Positions 42,872-56,000 of a stretch of 64,000 nucleotides of DNA are shown here, piece after piece (position 1 is the first letter of the stretch; every line of letters begins with the position of its first letter). The stretch is from contig NW_022145612.1 of assembly GCF_000002235.5 (NCBI RefSeq), positions 17,538,809-17,602,808 on the forward strand, given 5' to 3'. The translations under genes and the position numbers were made by a program. The notes beneath the pieces are model-generated. The model saw only the letters and a list, made by a program, of their open reading frames with translations, was not told the DNA's origin and made no database searches. Source of the stretch: Strongylocentrotus purpuratus. Taxonomy: Eukaryota; Echinodermata; Echinoidea; Camarodonta; Strongylocentrotidae.

Positions 42872-43202
42872 ACAGGCACGGATCCAGGATTTCTTAGGGG
42901 AGGGGGCCCAACTTTTTTTTTTTTTGCTCCCGAAACTTTGAAAACCGCGCCGGCCGAAAAGTCGCTCAGTGGAGGGGGGGGGGGGGAGGGGGGAGGGGGG
43001 GGAGGGGGGAGGGGGTAGTGAGCACAATTTTTTTTTTTTGGTGCTCGAAATTTTTTCAATTTGCACCCCCTCCCCCCTTGAGCGCCAGGGGGGGGGGGGG
43101 CCCAACCCCCCCCCCCCAAAAAAAAGGTAAAAATCACGTGATTTTACATGAATTTTTTTCTCAAGGGGGGGGGGGGCCGCCCCCCCCCCTGGATCCGCCA
43201 CT
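42872..43202. mobile_element. Small transposon with GGATCCAGG ends and 8-base target duplication
   Basis: The ends GCACGGATCCAGG and CCTGGATCCGCC are inverted, and TTATGGGC is repeated directly outside (42864-42871 and 43203-43210). The 8-base duplication fits hAT. The interior is mostly G, C and T runs; the Pro/Gly-rich frames, up to 177 codons, over it are not genes. Confidence 0.75.
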
Positions 43203-44050
43203 TTATGGGCATGCCTTGGGGCGAACGGGCCTGAGATCATCTTGCTCTCATGTCGCCCAGCCTGGGCCCCGTGGTCAAAAAATAAATTTGTTCCCAAGAG
43301 TTGCTGCTTTCTTCACATACTCATTAATAGTAGAATTTTAAAATATTTTACTTTTTCATAGTTGTTTGGTTTTTTAAAATGATTCGGTAAGACGGTAACA
43401 ATGTTGAAGGTTGATAAAAAAAACTGTGTAATTTGTGTATGAAATGTTATTATATTCCTACCTTTTACTGTACTAACCCTCTAACATGCAAACAATTCTG
43501 AAAATATTTTCAAACCCCAAAGATATTTATGGTTTTCTTTGAAGACGTCACTGTGCAACACCCTCTATAACAGTAAATTCTCCCAACCATTTTTGAATTT
43601 TCCCAACCGTTTACCATGAAAATAAGAAATAAGACAGGCTTTAACAATCTTTCAACACCTCAATGTCTGGAATGGTTTAAAGACCCAATTCATTGCTTTG
43701 TGACGATTAACAGTAGTCTAAAATGTAATTAAATTGTAATAATATAGTTTGGAGAATTAAGGAATCGATCAGATCAGTTTTCCCCAATTTTTATCATGGT
43801 CTGACTTTTTACTCAAACTTTCAGATTATCTTTGTTTGTATACAATACATCTAGCATTGAAGTCACTACCTTAGCGCCATTTATTCTCATCTTTATATGT
43901 TACCAAGTCCCTTTAATCAGGGCTTTGCATGAGAAAAAATAAGGACAGTGTTTTTTTTTTAAGGGATTGATCAACCAATGCGATTATCATTTTTTTATAT
44001 TTTTCCTTCTTCATCATGGACTCTTCTGTTTGGGAGTATATGGAACAATC

Positions 44051-44340
44051 AGGCGCGTACGCAGGGGGGGGGGGGGGGGGTTGAACCCCCCTTTGGTATT
44101 TTTATGTGTGTTTTTTTTAGGAAAACCCCTCTAAAACCCCCTCCCCCCCCCTTTGTTTTTTAATCGTGCCCATGGCTGACCTAAAAAAGAGGTGGCCTTA
44201 CCCCCCCCCCCCAACGAAGAAAAATGTCAAATTTCGAGACCAAAAAAAAAAGTGTCCTCTTACCCCCCCCCCCCCCCCCCCCGCTTATTCAGCGGCTGGC
44301 TGAGTCGTTGCGATTTTTTTTTGAGACCCCCTCAAAAAAA
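44051..44340. repeat. G/C-tract interspersed repeat, copy 2
   Basis: It starts GGCGCGTACGCAGG, then a run of about 17 G, TTGAACCCCC, C-runs, and CAGCGGCTGGCTGAGTCGTT, in the same order as at 39564-39905. Confidence 0.65.
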
Positions 44341-45724
44341 AGTGTCAACATAATACGTTGACAATAAAAATATGAGAGAAATGATCCATCTGTTTCTAAA
44401 ACATCGTTTACGAAACATACCCCCTTAACACACCAATACAAAATAAATTAACTTGTATTCTAGGATTATTCCAAAGGGATTGACATCTACATTGAATTGA
44501 GTAAAAGGCCATGTAATACCTCTCCCCAAAATGGGTTGCGCATTTATAGTGGCTAATTATTCTTTGTAATATTCAGCCCCCATGAATAACTGAAGAGATG
44601 TATACGATGGAGGCAAGAATGATTGGACCATATTATGAAGAGTGAAATTTTCAGAACAAATATATCTTCTTATTCATGATATTTTAAGTGATTTAGAATG
44701 CATAAAAATGTTAGGCATTTTAACCCGACCATCATCGTCCAATATTGCCCCATTTGTTTCCTACTCATTTTTTCACGTTTGCCATGCCATGTAAATTCGA
44801 GAAAACATCAATCGATATACTTCATAATTTCTAATTTTGCTTCTGGAAGAGATTAAAAATAGGTGATTCAATTTGGGTACAAATAAGGATTTTACTATGG
44901 TTACTCTCTTTAAGGGAGTAAAATGTTCTTATAAACCATATCGTCATCTGATCTCTTGAACCTTTTCTTGACAAATTATTGTGATCAAGCATTTCTGATA
45001 ATTTAACTGAAAAGTCTATGCCCAAGTACCTCAAACGTCCTTCAGATCGATGCTTTGTTGTCAAGTTAATAATGAAATACCCTTACCCGAATTCTTCAAA
45101 TTGGAACGTTTATAATACGAAGAATTTCGAATTCATGGAGTTTATCTAGAGGCCAAACATAATTATAGAGATTGTGCAAATATTCGACGTAAGATGGCGA
45201 CATAATAACTCGTTGGATTTACACTCATGGACCGCGTACCTGCAATTTCAATTAGAGTAAAGCTTTCCCACTCTGTTATCTTGTTTGTATTTTGGAGTAG
45301 GGATGCAGATTTTGTGTTTTACCCAGCAGGGTATCATAATCCCTAGATATACGCCACTAGTTTGCTTTACCCCTACCCGAAGGCATGAAATGCTCAAGAA
45401 AAATAATGCAACCCATTCTTTGTTTTTGGCTCGCTTGTCATATATTTCTTGTCACCTCGCCCCCTACTTTTCTCACTGTGTCTTTTCCCCTTCTCATATT
45501 GTGTGTTTGTGACTTTTATCACTGATCCGACAATCGCTATGGTGAAATAGACACAGAACAAATTTGATTAAATAATGTCATGATGATATATATATGCCTA
45601 ATCATTTTGGTCAGTTTTATTGTATTATTCAATTATGAACACCATAAACATTAATTTTGACCAATCAGGGCACCTTAATCTTTTGACTCGCCTGCAACTG
45701 ATTCCATTATACATCTTTTCTATG

Positions 45725-45858
45725 ACAATCAAATCACATTTTTGTTATAAGCTAGTATAATGAAATCCTTGCTTCTGATTGGTTTAATATCAGCAGATTA
45801 AATTGTCACAGATTTTTGTAATTTTGTCATTGGAAAAAGGCTTTGAGAAACGGGTCCT
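45725..45858. repeat. GTTTCACA-type element, one end diverged
   Basis: TTGTTATAAGCTAGTATAAT, ATCCTTGCTTCTGATTGGTT, ATCAGCAGATTAAATTGTCA and GGCTTTGAGAAACGGGTCC follow the order seen at 1034-1177. The left terminal repeat is not clear. Confidence 0.6.
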
Positions 45859-46143
45859 AGGAAGTTCAATCTCACTTCATTAACTATAGCGTGTCAAGGG
45901 AGGGGGGCATTGGGGATGAAGGACACTAACTTGCTCGTAAAATGTCGTTGTTTATGAGACAGAGGAATACATGTTGTTGACTTTTCTGAGCACCAAATTA
46001 TTATTTTCTTAATTGATTTTATATCAAGTGCCATAGTAACTGAACAGGATTTCAAATAACATTATCAATCCCGTGTTTATTTCATAAATGTATGCCAAAC
46101 TGCGTCAATAATACGGCTGAATTAATCGGATACAGAACCAGTT

Positions 46144-46330
46144 AGATTCAATTCAAATTCAAATTCAATTCAAATTTAATTCAACACTCTTCATAAAAAC
46201 ATTAAAAACATACAAATACAGAATGGAATAATAAAAAACAAGAAAGTGATAACAAATAGCATTTTATAAAGAGCATTTGGGATAGGCAGAAAGGAAGGAT
46301 TCCTTATATGAAAGCCTACCCCTAAAAAAA
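46144..46330 (-). mobile_element. Probable LINE 3' end with TTGAA-type tail
   Basis: On the minus strand, a low-complexity 3' stretch reads GTTTTTATGAAGAGTGTTGA followed by imperfect ATTTGAATTGA pentamers. Such pentamer tails are common on CR1/L2-like LINEs in marine invertebrates. No coding part is seen, so the assignment is tentative. Confidence 0.35.
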
Positions 46331-46789
46331 CTCACAAAGGACAAAAAGAAACAAGAACAAAAGAAAAGAACAAAAAACATACTAAAACTACAACTATACT
46401 AATACTCTATAATCAGAGTAAAAAAAAGTGTCAAACTTGCCCATGCTGATTAATATTGTTTATATTTTTAAAAGATTATGAGTTTTTTGCATTTTTTGAT
46501 TTCCTGAGGTATACTATTCCATATTAATGGTCCTTTAACAAATAGTGAGCTTTGACCGAATTGGGTTGATAGTAAACGGCATGTCATGCCAGAGAACTTC
46601 AAATCAAACGTAAGTTGAGGTTGGAAAATAAGAAGATTTTTTTTTTTTGTCCAATTTTTAGGAAATAATTATGTTGAAAAATGTATTTAAAAAAGCTCAA
46701 ATTATGCCAGACATAATGCCAGATGCTAAAAGGGTCAAAATTATCAATTAGACTATGCCAGAAAGCATAATCATGCCAGATCTGGCAAC

Positions 46790-47057
46790 GGTATCTTGAT
46801 CACTACCAGTCCCACCCACCTGTATCGGCCTTGAGCCCTTTGCAATTTTGGACCCGGAAGTGTATTCATACTCTATGACCTTCATGCGCTGGCGCTGGTG
46901 ACATCATTCACGCGAGACTCTGCATTAGCTGCATGCATAAGATACGTGTATCAACTATCGAGTATCATAGAAAAATTCATAGGCCTACGCTAAATATTGG
47001 AAGCATACGTCGTCTAAAAATCCGGCTTTTACGTGAAAGTTGGAAATTGAAATCAAC
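46790..47057 (+). promoter_or_regulatory. Tetraspanin proximal promoter and 5' UTR
   Basis: The 270 bases before the ATG are richer in CpG than the spacer. They contain ACCCGGAAGTG (46852-46862), a good ETS-family site of the kind found in TATA-less promoters, and ACATCATTCACGCGAGAC. No TATA box is evident. The transcription start is not known. Confidence 0.4.
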
Positions 47058-50000
47058 ATGGTTTGTGGAGGGTTCTCGTGTAGTAGAAATGCGCTGATTG
47101 CGCTTAACAGTCTATATATTGTGAGTATATCCAGCCTCTTTGTGACTTATTTTAAGTTGAAATTGAGATAAAAAAATAAAATAAAATAAAGTCTAGCCTA
47201 GATCTAGACCTATGAGAGAATAAGAAAATAAACGAGAGAATTTTGATGTATGACTATGAACTATGATTGAATATGGTGGAGAACATAATAATTTTATATT
47301 CCTCCAGGCTCTAATGCTTAAACGAGACCTCTACATTAATTATTCCTTATTTTTACCTTCAAAAGTCGAGAGTATCGCTTCAAAATTTGAGAAAGACACA
47401 ACGACCCAACAACTTAAAAAATTGAAGATAAAGTAAACAAGTACTTTTCGTTTTAGCCAAAGGATTCGATTAGGTGATATATTCAATATTGATGTCGCCT
47501 AGCCTTATTAAATTGGCACCTAGAGGTCTACTGCGTGTAGACAGCAATAACCATCTGATTTGGGTCATTTCTTTAATAAAACTGACATTTGTTGTCATTC
47601 CCCAATACAGATGGCAACCCAGAGATCTCGTACCGTGGGGGTAGCTATAGCCAACAATGGCAGCTTTTTGTGTCAAAACATTTTCTCCCCGATTTTCTTT
47701 ATTTAGATCTAATTTTCTGATTTCTAAATCAGATGTAAATTAGGTCGGTATGTCATTTGTCCTAATTACAGTTATCAAAATTTGATAACTTAATATTAAA
47801 TGTATAATTTACGGACTTACTTATATGAATTATCCAATTTGTATTTCCGAACTGTGAAACGGTACGTTCATGCATTTGAAATATTACCCGGCGGCCGATA
47901 TATTTCCGGGTCCACCTACCAAAACATAGCCAAATGGCCAATCAGAGCACTCGTTTCGTGGGAGTTCGTTGGTCAAGCTGGGCCGACTCGTACGTAGCTA
48001 CGGTAGCTATTGGACGTTTGAAAAGAAAAAATGAATATTCATCAACTAAAACCAAGACGGATAATGTTGACGACGAGACTTTCTCGGATTAATCATTAAT
48101 TTAGGATCTAAATGAGCAAGCTATCGTAAGTCAAATAAGCTATATATATGTTATTTTTAATTTGTGTTGTAATTTCAGCAGTTATGAGGATGTAAAGAGT
48201 GAAAATCTCGTTGCATATCTCATTCATCGCGGTCCGGTCGAACCGAACCATTTGTTCCGTAAAAGGCCTCACAGAAAGAGGTCCCCAGACTTCAGTCTCT
48301 GTAATCGGAGGTCTAGTGGAGCCAGACGTAGTCTCAGTGGAACAACCGACGATTAGAGAGACTGAAGTTTTCGGTCTATACTGCGTGAAGAGTTGTGTAA
48401 ACAAAACCTAAAATGCGTCGTAATCAAACTAATTCCCGCACCTGACAAACCTTCCAAACTACCTATAGAGGTCTAGGCTCCAGATTTCGCTAATGTCAAT
48501 GGACTCTTCTTTCTTCTCATACTCATAGGCCTATAGCACTTTGAAATCGGTCAAGAATTTAACCAAAAGTGTGAAAATTTGACACTGGACTCTGGAGTGA
48601 TACTGATTGCGATTTGCTTACGGTAGGCGGTAGCGTACCTCCCACGTTTACCTGATGATGAGCGAACAAGTAACATGCAGTTTACATATAGATCTACGCT
48701 GATCTCCCATAGGTTGTGTACACTAAAAAAGCTGTTTTCAAGTTGCCAATTTGGTACTTTGAGATAATAGTGATTTGTTGAGTGTACTAAGGCCAGGGCA
48801 GGCACAAGCACGCGTAGGGTTTGTGTTTAGTGCAGGAAGTTGATGATATTTTTTATAATTTTATAGTAACAATTCAGTGAGCTCAGCTCAGACACATTTT
48901 AAAACCTACTGTGGGTGAGGTACTGGTTACAAGTTGGATTTTACAAGTTTTTATTAAAAATACAGGGTTCAAGTGAATATTAAGTATATTTAGGAGATAG
49001 GTCTAGTGAGATTTTTTTTGATGAATTAAATTTTTGTTCTTACAATTTTATTTTGTATTCCCCATGCAGATTGTGGCACTCATTCTAATCATAGTCCCAT
49101 CTCTAGCCAAATCTGGATCGTACGTCTCCAGTCTTTATATCATCGGTGGTATCATAGCCTGTGGAATCTTCCTTTTCATCGTAGCTGTAGCAGGTTTGAT
49201 TGGAGCTATCAAACATCATCAAGTCTGTCTTTTCTTTGTATCCTTTGACAACAACAAAATCCTGTGCGTGCTCGAGCTACAGTGTATCAGTTTAATCAGC
49301 GTTTGTCGTCTTGTAATCATTTAGGTCACCCCTCCTGTTCCAATTTTATTATTTTTATTATTGGAAAAGTGAGCATTCCTTTACAGAGCTTACAGAAACG
49401 AACGTAGAAACACACTTTACAAATTGAATTAGCTATGGTGATCTACCTCTAAAATGTTGTTTGAAATGCTATTTTATCAATGTGCTGTCTTTTCTTCCCT
49501 TAATTAATATCTTTGGGAGCAAAATCAACAAGCTTAATTCTTTTATTATTAGGCCTAAACAAAAAAGATGTTGTATTGCCCTTTGCGACCGACCCCAAAA
49601 TGTTGAAATCGACGGTCGGCTTTTTTTAATTTTTTTTTTTTTTTTTTACAGTTTTTTGGAGAAAAAAATATATTAAAGCATTCAAAACTGAGAAATATCG
49701 GTCCAAAGAGGGAGTTTTAAAAAAAAAATTAAAAAAGATTTCCGACCGACCGACCCATGTTTTGGCACCGAAAGGACAAAACAGCATATTTTTTTTAAGG
49801 CCTTACTAAGCATACATGTAGTTGGTCATGATTTCAAACAAATGCAATTACGGTACATGTACATTCAGAGTCCTAAGTGTAGATACTCTTCAGTATTTTT
49901 GCAGTTGTGGTTTTATTCTTAAATTTCAGACCTCATGCCAACATCTGACCCTTGGTATAATGTATACATATCTATGCTGCGATGACATTGTGTATGCTTT

Positions 50001-53000
50001 CCTTGACAGCGTCCAACCAGTACATGCTCGTTCTGTTCTTGGTCTTCCTAATTCAGTTCTCTGTATCCATAGCAGCACTGGCCTGTGGGAAAGACCAGAG
50101 GGAAAAGCTGGTCAGACTCTCATGGGAACACTCGAGTAACGAAACAAAAACAGACATTCAGAATGGCTTATGCTGCTGTGGCTTTGATAAAAATGATACC
50201 AGTCATCCTACCTGTCCAACTGTCAGGAATGATGTGGTGAGTATAAAGGACAGCAGGGTCATTAGAAGGAGGGGTAAGGGTCAGGGAGCAGTTTGTCTGT
50301 CCAGACATGTTTCTAAAAAAAAAGATGAAAGTGCAGTCACTGGTTGCCTTGCAGGTTAGGGGATCATTTACCATACATAAATATGAGACCTGATTCTTAA
50401 AAGATTTACCTTAGGCTTTGTCTTCCAAAATAATTCATTTGGGGTGACCCCCCCCCCCCCTAAAACAAAAAACAGGGACCTTTAAAAGTAGTTTCCTATT
50501 ACAGTTAACTGAAACGTTATGCTCCCTCTAACCTGGGCCCTGTTTCATAAAACTTGTTATAAATAACTGATATAAGCTACTAATATCGTGGCTATTGATT
50601 GGCTGAGATCAAATTTGTCATAAGAAATTAGCAAGTTTTATGACATGGGGCCCTGTGTAAGGTCTGGAAATGCCATTGAGCAGAGTTCTCGTCAATGCGT
50701 AACACCGTTCAATAAGCAAAATTGCTTTTGTCTTCGTAATTCATCCCCTGAGTTTGCCCAAGAATATTTTTCACTTAGTTTAGACCAAGGGTGAACAAAT
50801 CCCTGCCCCCTGCCCCCTGCCCCCTGCCCCCTGCCCCCTGCCCCCTTTCAAAGTGTGAAGGACAGAGATCACGTTTTTCATTGATAATATTCTTCCTCTG
50901 CAACAGTAATAATACCAGATAGCATCTGTTAACTTGTACGGCCATAATTCTTTGGAGGTTGAACAGGTCATTTTAAGAGAAGATTTTTTTTTCCCCCCTA
51001 CAGAAATGTGGAGACCAAACTTGCCAGGACAAGATGGATGAAGGTTATGCACAGGGATTAAAAATATCAGGAGCAGTAGGGCTTTTCTTCAGTTTAACAG
51101 AGGTGAGTGTGTATTAAGGCTGTGCATAACTGTGTAATGAGGTACTCGAGTACACTCTCATGCTTACAGGCGAATACTCAAATACTCGGACGCTGTTTTT
51201 TTTTAAAACCACCATACATACTATGGCAGAGAAGTATCCCAGGTCCGTCATCGAAGTGTCCCGCGATTTTACTTCGATTTCCTGTTGAAGGCGCTGATTT
51301 AATAATAATAATAAATAATAGTAAACAATGCTGTTTTTAAAACCAAAGATGACAGACTTCTTTACCTCAGAGTCCAAACAGAAATCCGGAAATTTGGTCC
51401 CAGTTTCTGAGTGGTGAGTTGACGGTGATTGAGCGGGGAAACATTTTTACAGATACCAATTTCTTACCATGATCAGATACTACAACAATCTGAGATGTTG
51501 TTGGATGGATTTGCTTGGATACCAGTTCAAACTGTGTACTTCTGAGTCTTCTATTATTTGTACAGTATGGGAATCATTTATGTGATGAGGAATCAATACA
51601 TTTTTGTAATGTTATAGATTTATGCATATTCATATTGAACTGACTATCTCATTATCTTTGCCATATGTGCATTTGGTTTTGAATTTACAATTCATGTACC
51701 ATGCTGTTAATTGGTAATATTCCTATGTATACCTCTCTCAAATAGATCAATCTTTGTAATCTGAAAATGTGTGTGACAGCTGATGTGATCATTTAATTTC
51801 TGCAAATTGTAGTATTTACTCTTTGAGCTGATATAATAGCTAACCACAATTTGCAAGTGTCCATACACCTGTACATGTACATCTGTATTTTGCATTATTC
51901 GTACCACTTGTTTTTAAATCACTTACTAGATTCATTCAATATTTTACAATGTGTATGAATTAAGTAAATTCTCATTATTTGTTTAAATACATATATTGTA
52001 CATGTACTCTTTCATCAAAATATAATGCTGAAAATTGTATTTGTATGTATGTTTGTTTGTTAACATTATCATTCTTTTAAATTTTACAAATACTACATAC
52101 ATGTACATATTTCAATTGAGCAAAAATGGTTTATTTCACAGTAAACTACATCTTGTACATATTTATTAACAATACATATTATACAGGGTTATTTGTGTGG
52201 ATGATATACCTGTGAGATACAGAAATGAGAAGCGCGTTACAATTAACAAAAAACACTGCAGTTTACCAGGTCATATTTGAACAAGCTTTTAGAAGTCTCT
52301 TCATGTATTTTGAGACGGGTAGTCATTGTGTATTTGTTTTTCTGGTCTTCCACATTTGCTCCAGCAACATTCAAGCTCTGTGCCAAGTTGGTGTTAGGAT
52401 TGCCATTGAGTTTTAGGTTAACTTTTCGGTAATAGGTCAGGGTTTGAATATGAAATTGATCATGGAGCATTTGTCTCTGGATCTTTTTATTTTGTTAATG
52501 TGGAGCTTTGCATATTTACATTAAGGGTTTATTACATGTATCTCTTGTGTTTATTAATTTGCTCATCTCTTTTCACTGTATCATTTCAATTTCTGCCGAT
52601 TGTGTGCTACAACTTGTAACAAATTTTGTTTCATTTCCTTCTTTGAATCCACACCCCTTTCTTTCTGTCCCGGGCTGTCTATCCCTGTCCCCTCCTCCTT
52701 CTCCTCCCCCTCCCCATCCCCATCCCTCCTCTTGGTTCAATCAACGTTTGTCTTCCCTTTCCTCCTGCCCCCCCCCCCCTTTACCCCATAAATGTACCAA
52801 TATATGATACATGTACATGCATGCACAACCTGTATGGTGACCACGTGTTTGATCTGTAATTATGCTGTTCATGTAAATTAATTTCTCCATTTTTCCTTCC
52901 AAACCATCAAACATTTCTAAACATATCCAAATTCATGATTTAATGAAATTGCATACAATTGAACACTTAATATATATATACATTTTATTATATTCAATGA

Positions 53001-56000
53001 TCATATACTTTATAAATGGAATCCTTGACCCATTATCTCACACAATGCTTTTTCTGATTAATTTTTAATTAATTAATCTGCTTCCATTGTTTGCCTTTAC
53101 AACCTGTATGTACATGTACCATACAAATCTGCATGAATTGGTTCCTTCAACCTTCTTCATTATGACTCTTAATCACCTTGTAAAATATATTTATACTGGT
53201 GCAATTGCTTTGCTTTGCAATGTAACATTTCTAAATCCCCAAACCTCTGTATGTTCACCTATCCCTTCCCTCAAAAATGATCACCGTTGCTATCATTGCA
53301 TCATCATTCTTATATCCTTTTCTTCCCATTCATCCTCAACATTCCTCTTATTTCCTCTTCATCCTTTTCCCACTTCCCCACTGGTATACATGTATCTCAC
53401 CTTGTACTCTTTCCTGGTATACCCTTCACCTCATTCAAATGTACCCCCTCCCCCTCCCCCCCACCCCCTGCTCATTCCTACCTATCCCTACCCCTACCCT
53501 TTATCCCTACATTTAACACATGCCATCATCCCTATCCCATGCCCCATCCCTACCTCGTCCCCCAACATCCCATAATCCCTTCCCTATGCCCCATGCCTAC
53601 CCCCTCCTCGTCATCCCATAATCCCTACCCCATGCCCCATGCCTACCCCCTCCTCGTCATCCCATAATCCCTACCCCATGCCCCATGCCTACCCCCTCCT
53701 CGTCATCCCATAATCCCTACCCCATGCCCCATCCCTATGTAACCAATGCACGGTCCATCCCATAGCTGATAGGGGTGTGGTTAGCTGTTAAGTTCAGGAA
53801 TCAGAAGGATCCCAGGGCCAACCCCAGCGCCTTCCTGTAACAGAGGATCTTGCCTGCTCACCCAATCCTGTTGCTCTCCGCTTGCTTCGCTAAATCAAAC
53901 AAGTATGCAAACAAATTTCAAGAAAATACAAATCCATCTTACCTATATGCAAATTGAATATTTTGTTATGAAATATTTCTTAAATGCCCCCGAAATCAGT
54001 TTCTGTCTTTCCCTTTGTAATTCTTAGTTTTTGTGATCATGTGAATGTACAGTATGTTGGTGTATATATTCTACACTTGCACTAATTCTACTTTTACACT
54101 TTCTGTAGTTGAAAACAAAGAAATTAATTATTTACACTTACTACATACATGTACTAACAAAACATACACCATGAGAAGATTACATTTGTTTTAATCCATT
54201 CTTTTATTTAATTTGGCAAATGTTGCAAACAAACTAGTGGAAACTGATAAAGAAGTCACAATAGATTATCAGTACATTTCTCAATAAAAAGATAAAAGAA
54301 TAATCCCTATTATACATCATGTTACTTAATCTGTAGATTATTCATGATTATAAATGAAACAACAGTGTCATCTACCACTCTCAGATCAGTAAGATGTAGG
54401 TGATTTTAATAGGGCGCTTGTATTTCTTATAACCTTTTAATCATGTCTGAATATATACACTTGGGAAGGAAAAGGAACTAAATAACATTTGCTCTAAATA
54501 TATAAATAGCTTGCTTTTTTTTGTCAAAGTGAGGAAAATCTATTCTGTTTGTGATGATAATATCTGAAATGTTCACCTGGGGTTTGTATTATGTGTAACC
54601 AATTTACATATATATATCATTTCCATTATGATAGCAAAACAAATTGAAACTGCTTATCTGTATTGTGCTATAAATATAAACTATTTCACTATATTTTTGT
54701 CATGCTATATATCAGCATCACACATTTGCTGTTTACTAGCTGTGTGAATATATATTCTTTCAATTCAGCTCACAGAAATAGATGTCTGAATTCAAAGTTT
54801 TCCTCTATAAACCGGATATCCATGTATATCTAGTAATCTGACATTCGCTCTGGCGACAATTCCTCTGGGCTTGTTTCATCAAATCTGACTCAAAGGGGTT
54901 TATATTAGGATTGCAGTTAGGTTTATAGCTAGGGTTGAAATTGCGTTTAAGAATACATGTAGGTTTGAGATTAATGTCGGGTATAGTATTATTAGGTTCA
55001 GTGTTTAAGTTTAGAAGTTGGTTAGTTAGGAAATTGACACAGAGCAATTGTCGCTGGGGCAGGTGTTGTACAGCCATACACATGGAAATTAAACTAATGC
55101 TAGACAGTAGACACGGTTTCTAATCCCATATATCATATTGATCTGGTTACCGGTATATCTAATCCCGTCCCTGTATTAAAGCTATCTGTTTCTAATCCAT
55201 TGACTATCTACCACCTGCCTTTCTGCACCTGCCATGAATTATTCTCCAAACACCTTCATCAATTATGGTTTCATTGTGTGCTCCGGTACTGCTCTCTATA
55301 CAGGCTGGAGTGTATATCGGTACTATTAATATTTCATCTATTTACATTACACCCTCTCATCACTGAAGCCAGTGTAATTGAGGGTTTCATACATGTACAA
55401 TGTATGTACATGTATGTGTGTAATATAGTTGCATTTAAACAGAGTGAAGAGTATTGAGGCTGGTTTTTAAACAAATGAGCTTGCTTTTTAGACAAATGAG
55501 CTTGCTTTTTAGGAGAATTAAAGGGTGGGTTTATCAGGGCTTGCCACTAGATACATGTATGTACATATCGTACCCCACTATCAAACCCCACTATCGAACC
55601 CCACTATACAATTGTGATTTGCGGGATGTCGCGTTTATCGTCCCTTCACGATTCAAAATAAAGGCCTTGTGTCTGCCCAGCTGTTTTGACCCAGGAAGCA
55701 GACAGTTTCTCGGAGGTCAACTTCACACACATGCTTGTACACAACACCTGGGTGGTCCTATTCGTATGTGAGGTTCAAAACAGCTTTGCGTTTATCGATC
55801 TCTCAGAAACGTGATTCTGGCTGTATGTCACATTCAAAACACACCTTTTTGCGTCTTTAGATATGCCCATATCTAAAGACATTTGAAAAAGGCTTTGCGT
55901 TTATCACCTTCTAAATTTGCCTGAAAGACGTTTGAGAAACCTGATTCTAGCCAAAATTCTGGTCGATAAACGCAACCAAACATAGCCATGTAATGATTTC

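Larger units (their letters stand above)
43203..46780. other. Intergenic spacer, CPT1 to tetraspanin (head to head)
   Basis: No supported gene. It holds the G/C-tract repeat copy 2 (44051-44340), a GTTTCACA-type element (45725-45858) and a probable LINE 3' end (46144-46330). Remaining open frames are short and unsupported. Confidence 0.6.

Noticed and set aside
42764-43297. 177-codon minus-strand frame rich in Pro, Gly and Lys, and its companions on both strands
   Set aside because: It translates G, C and T runs of a small transposon (42872-43202).
50009-50020. Acceptor at CCTTGACAG before tetraspanin exon 3
   Set aside because: It would add four residues and break the conserved HHQVxLFFYM junction; the acceptor at 50020 restores it exactly.
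53087-53667. Pro/Ser/His-rich frames of up to 162 codons
   Set aside because: They are translations of the pyrimidine-rich intron and 46-base minisatellite before tetraspanin exon a.
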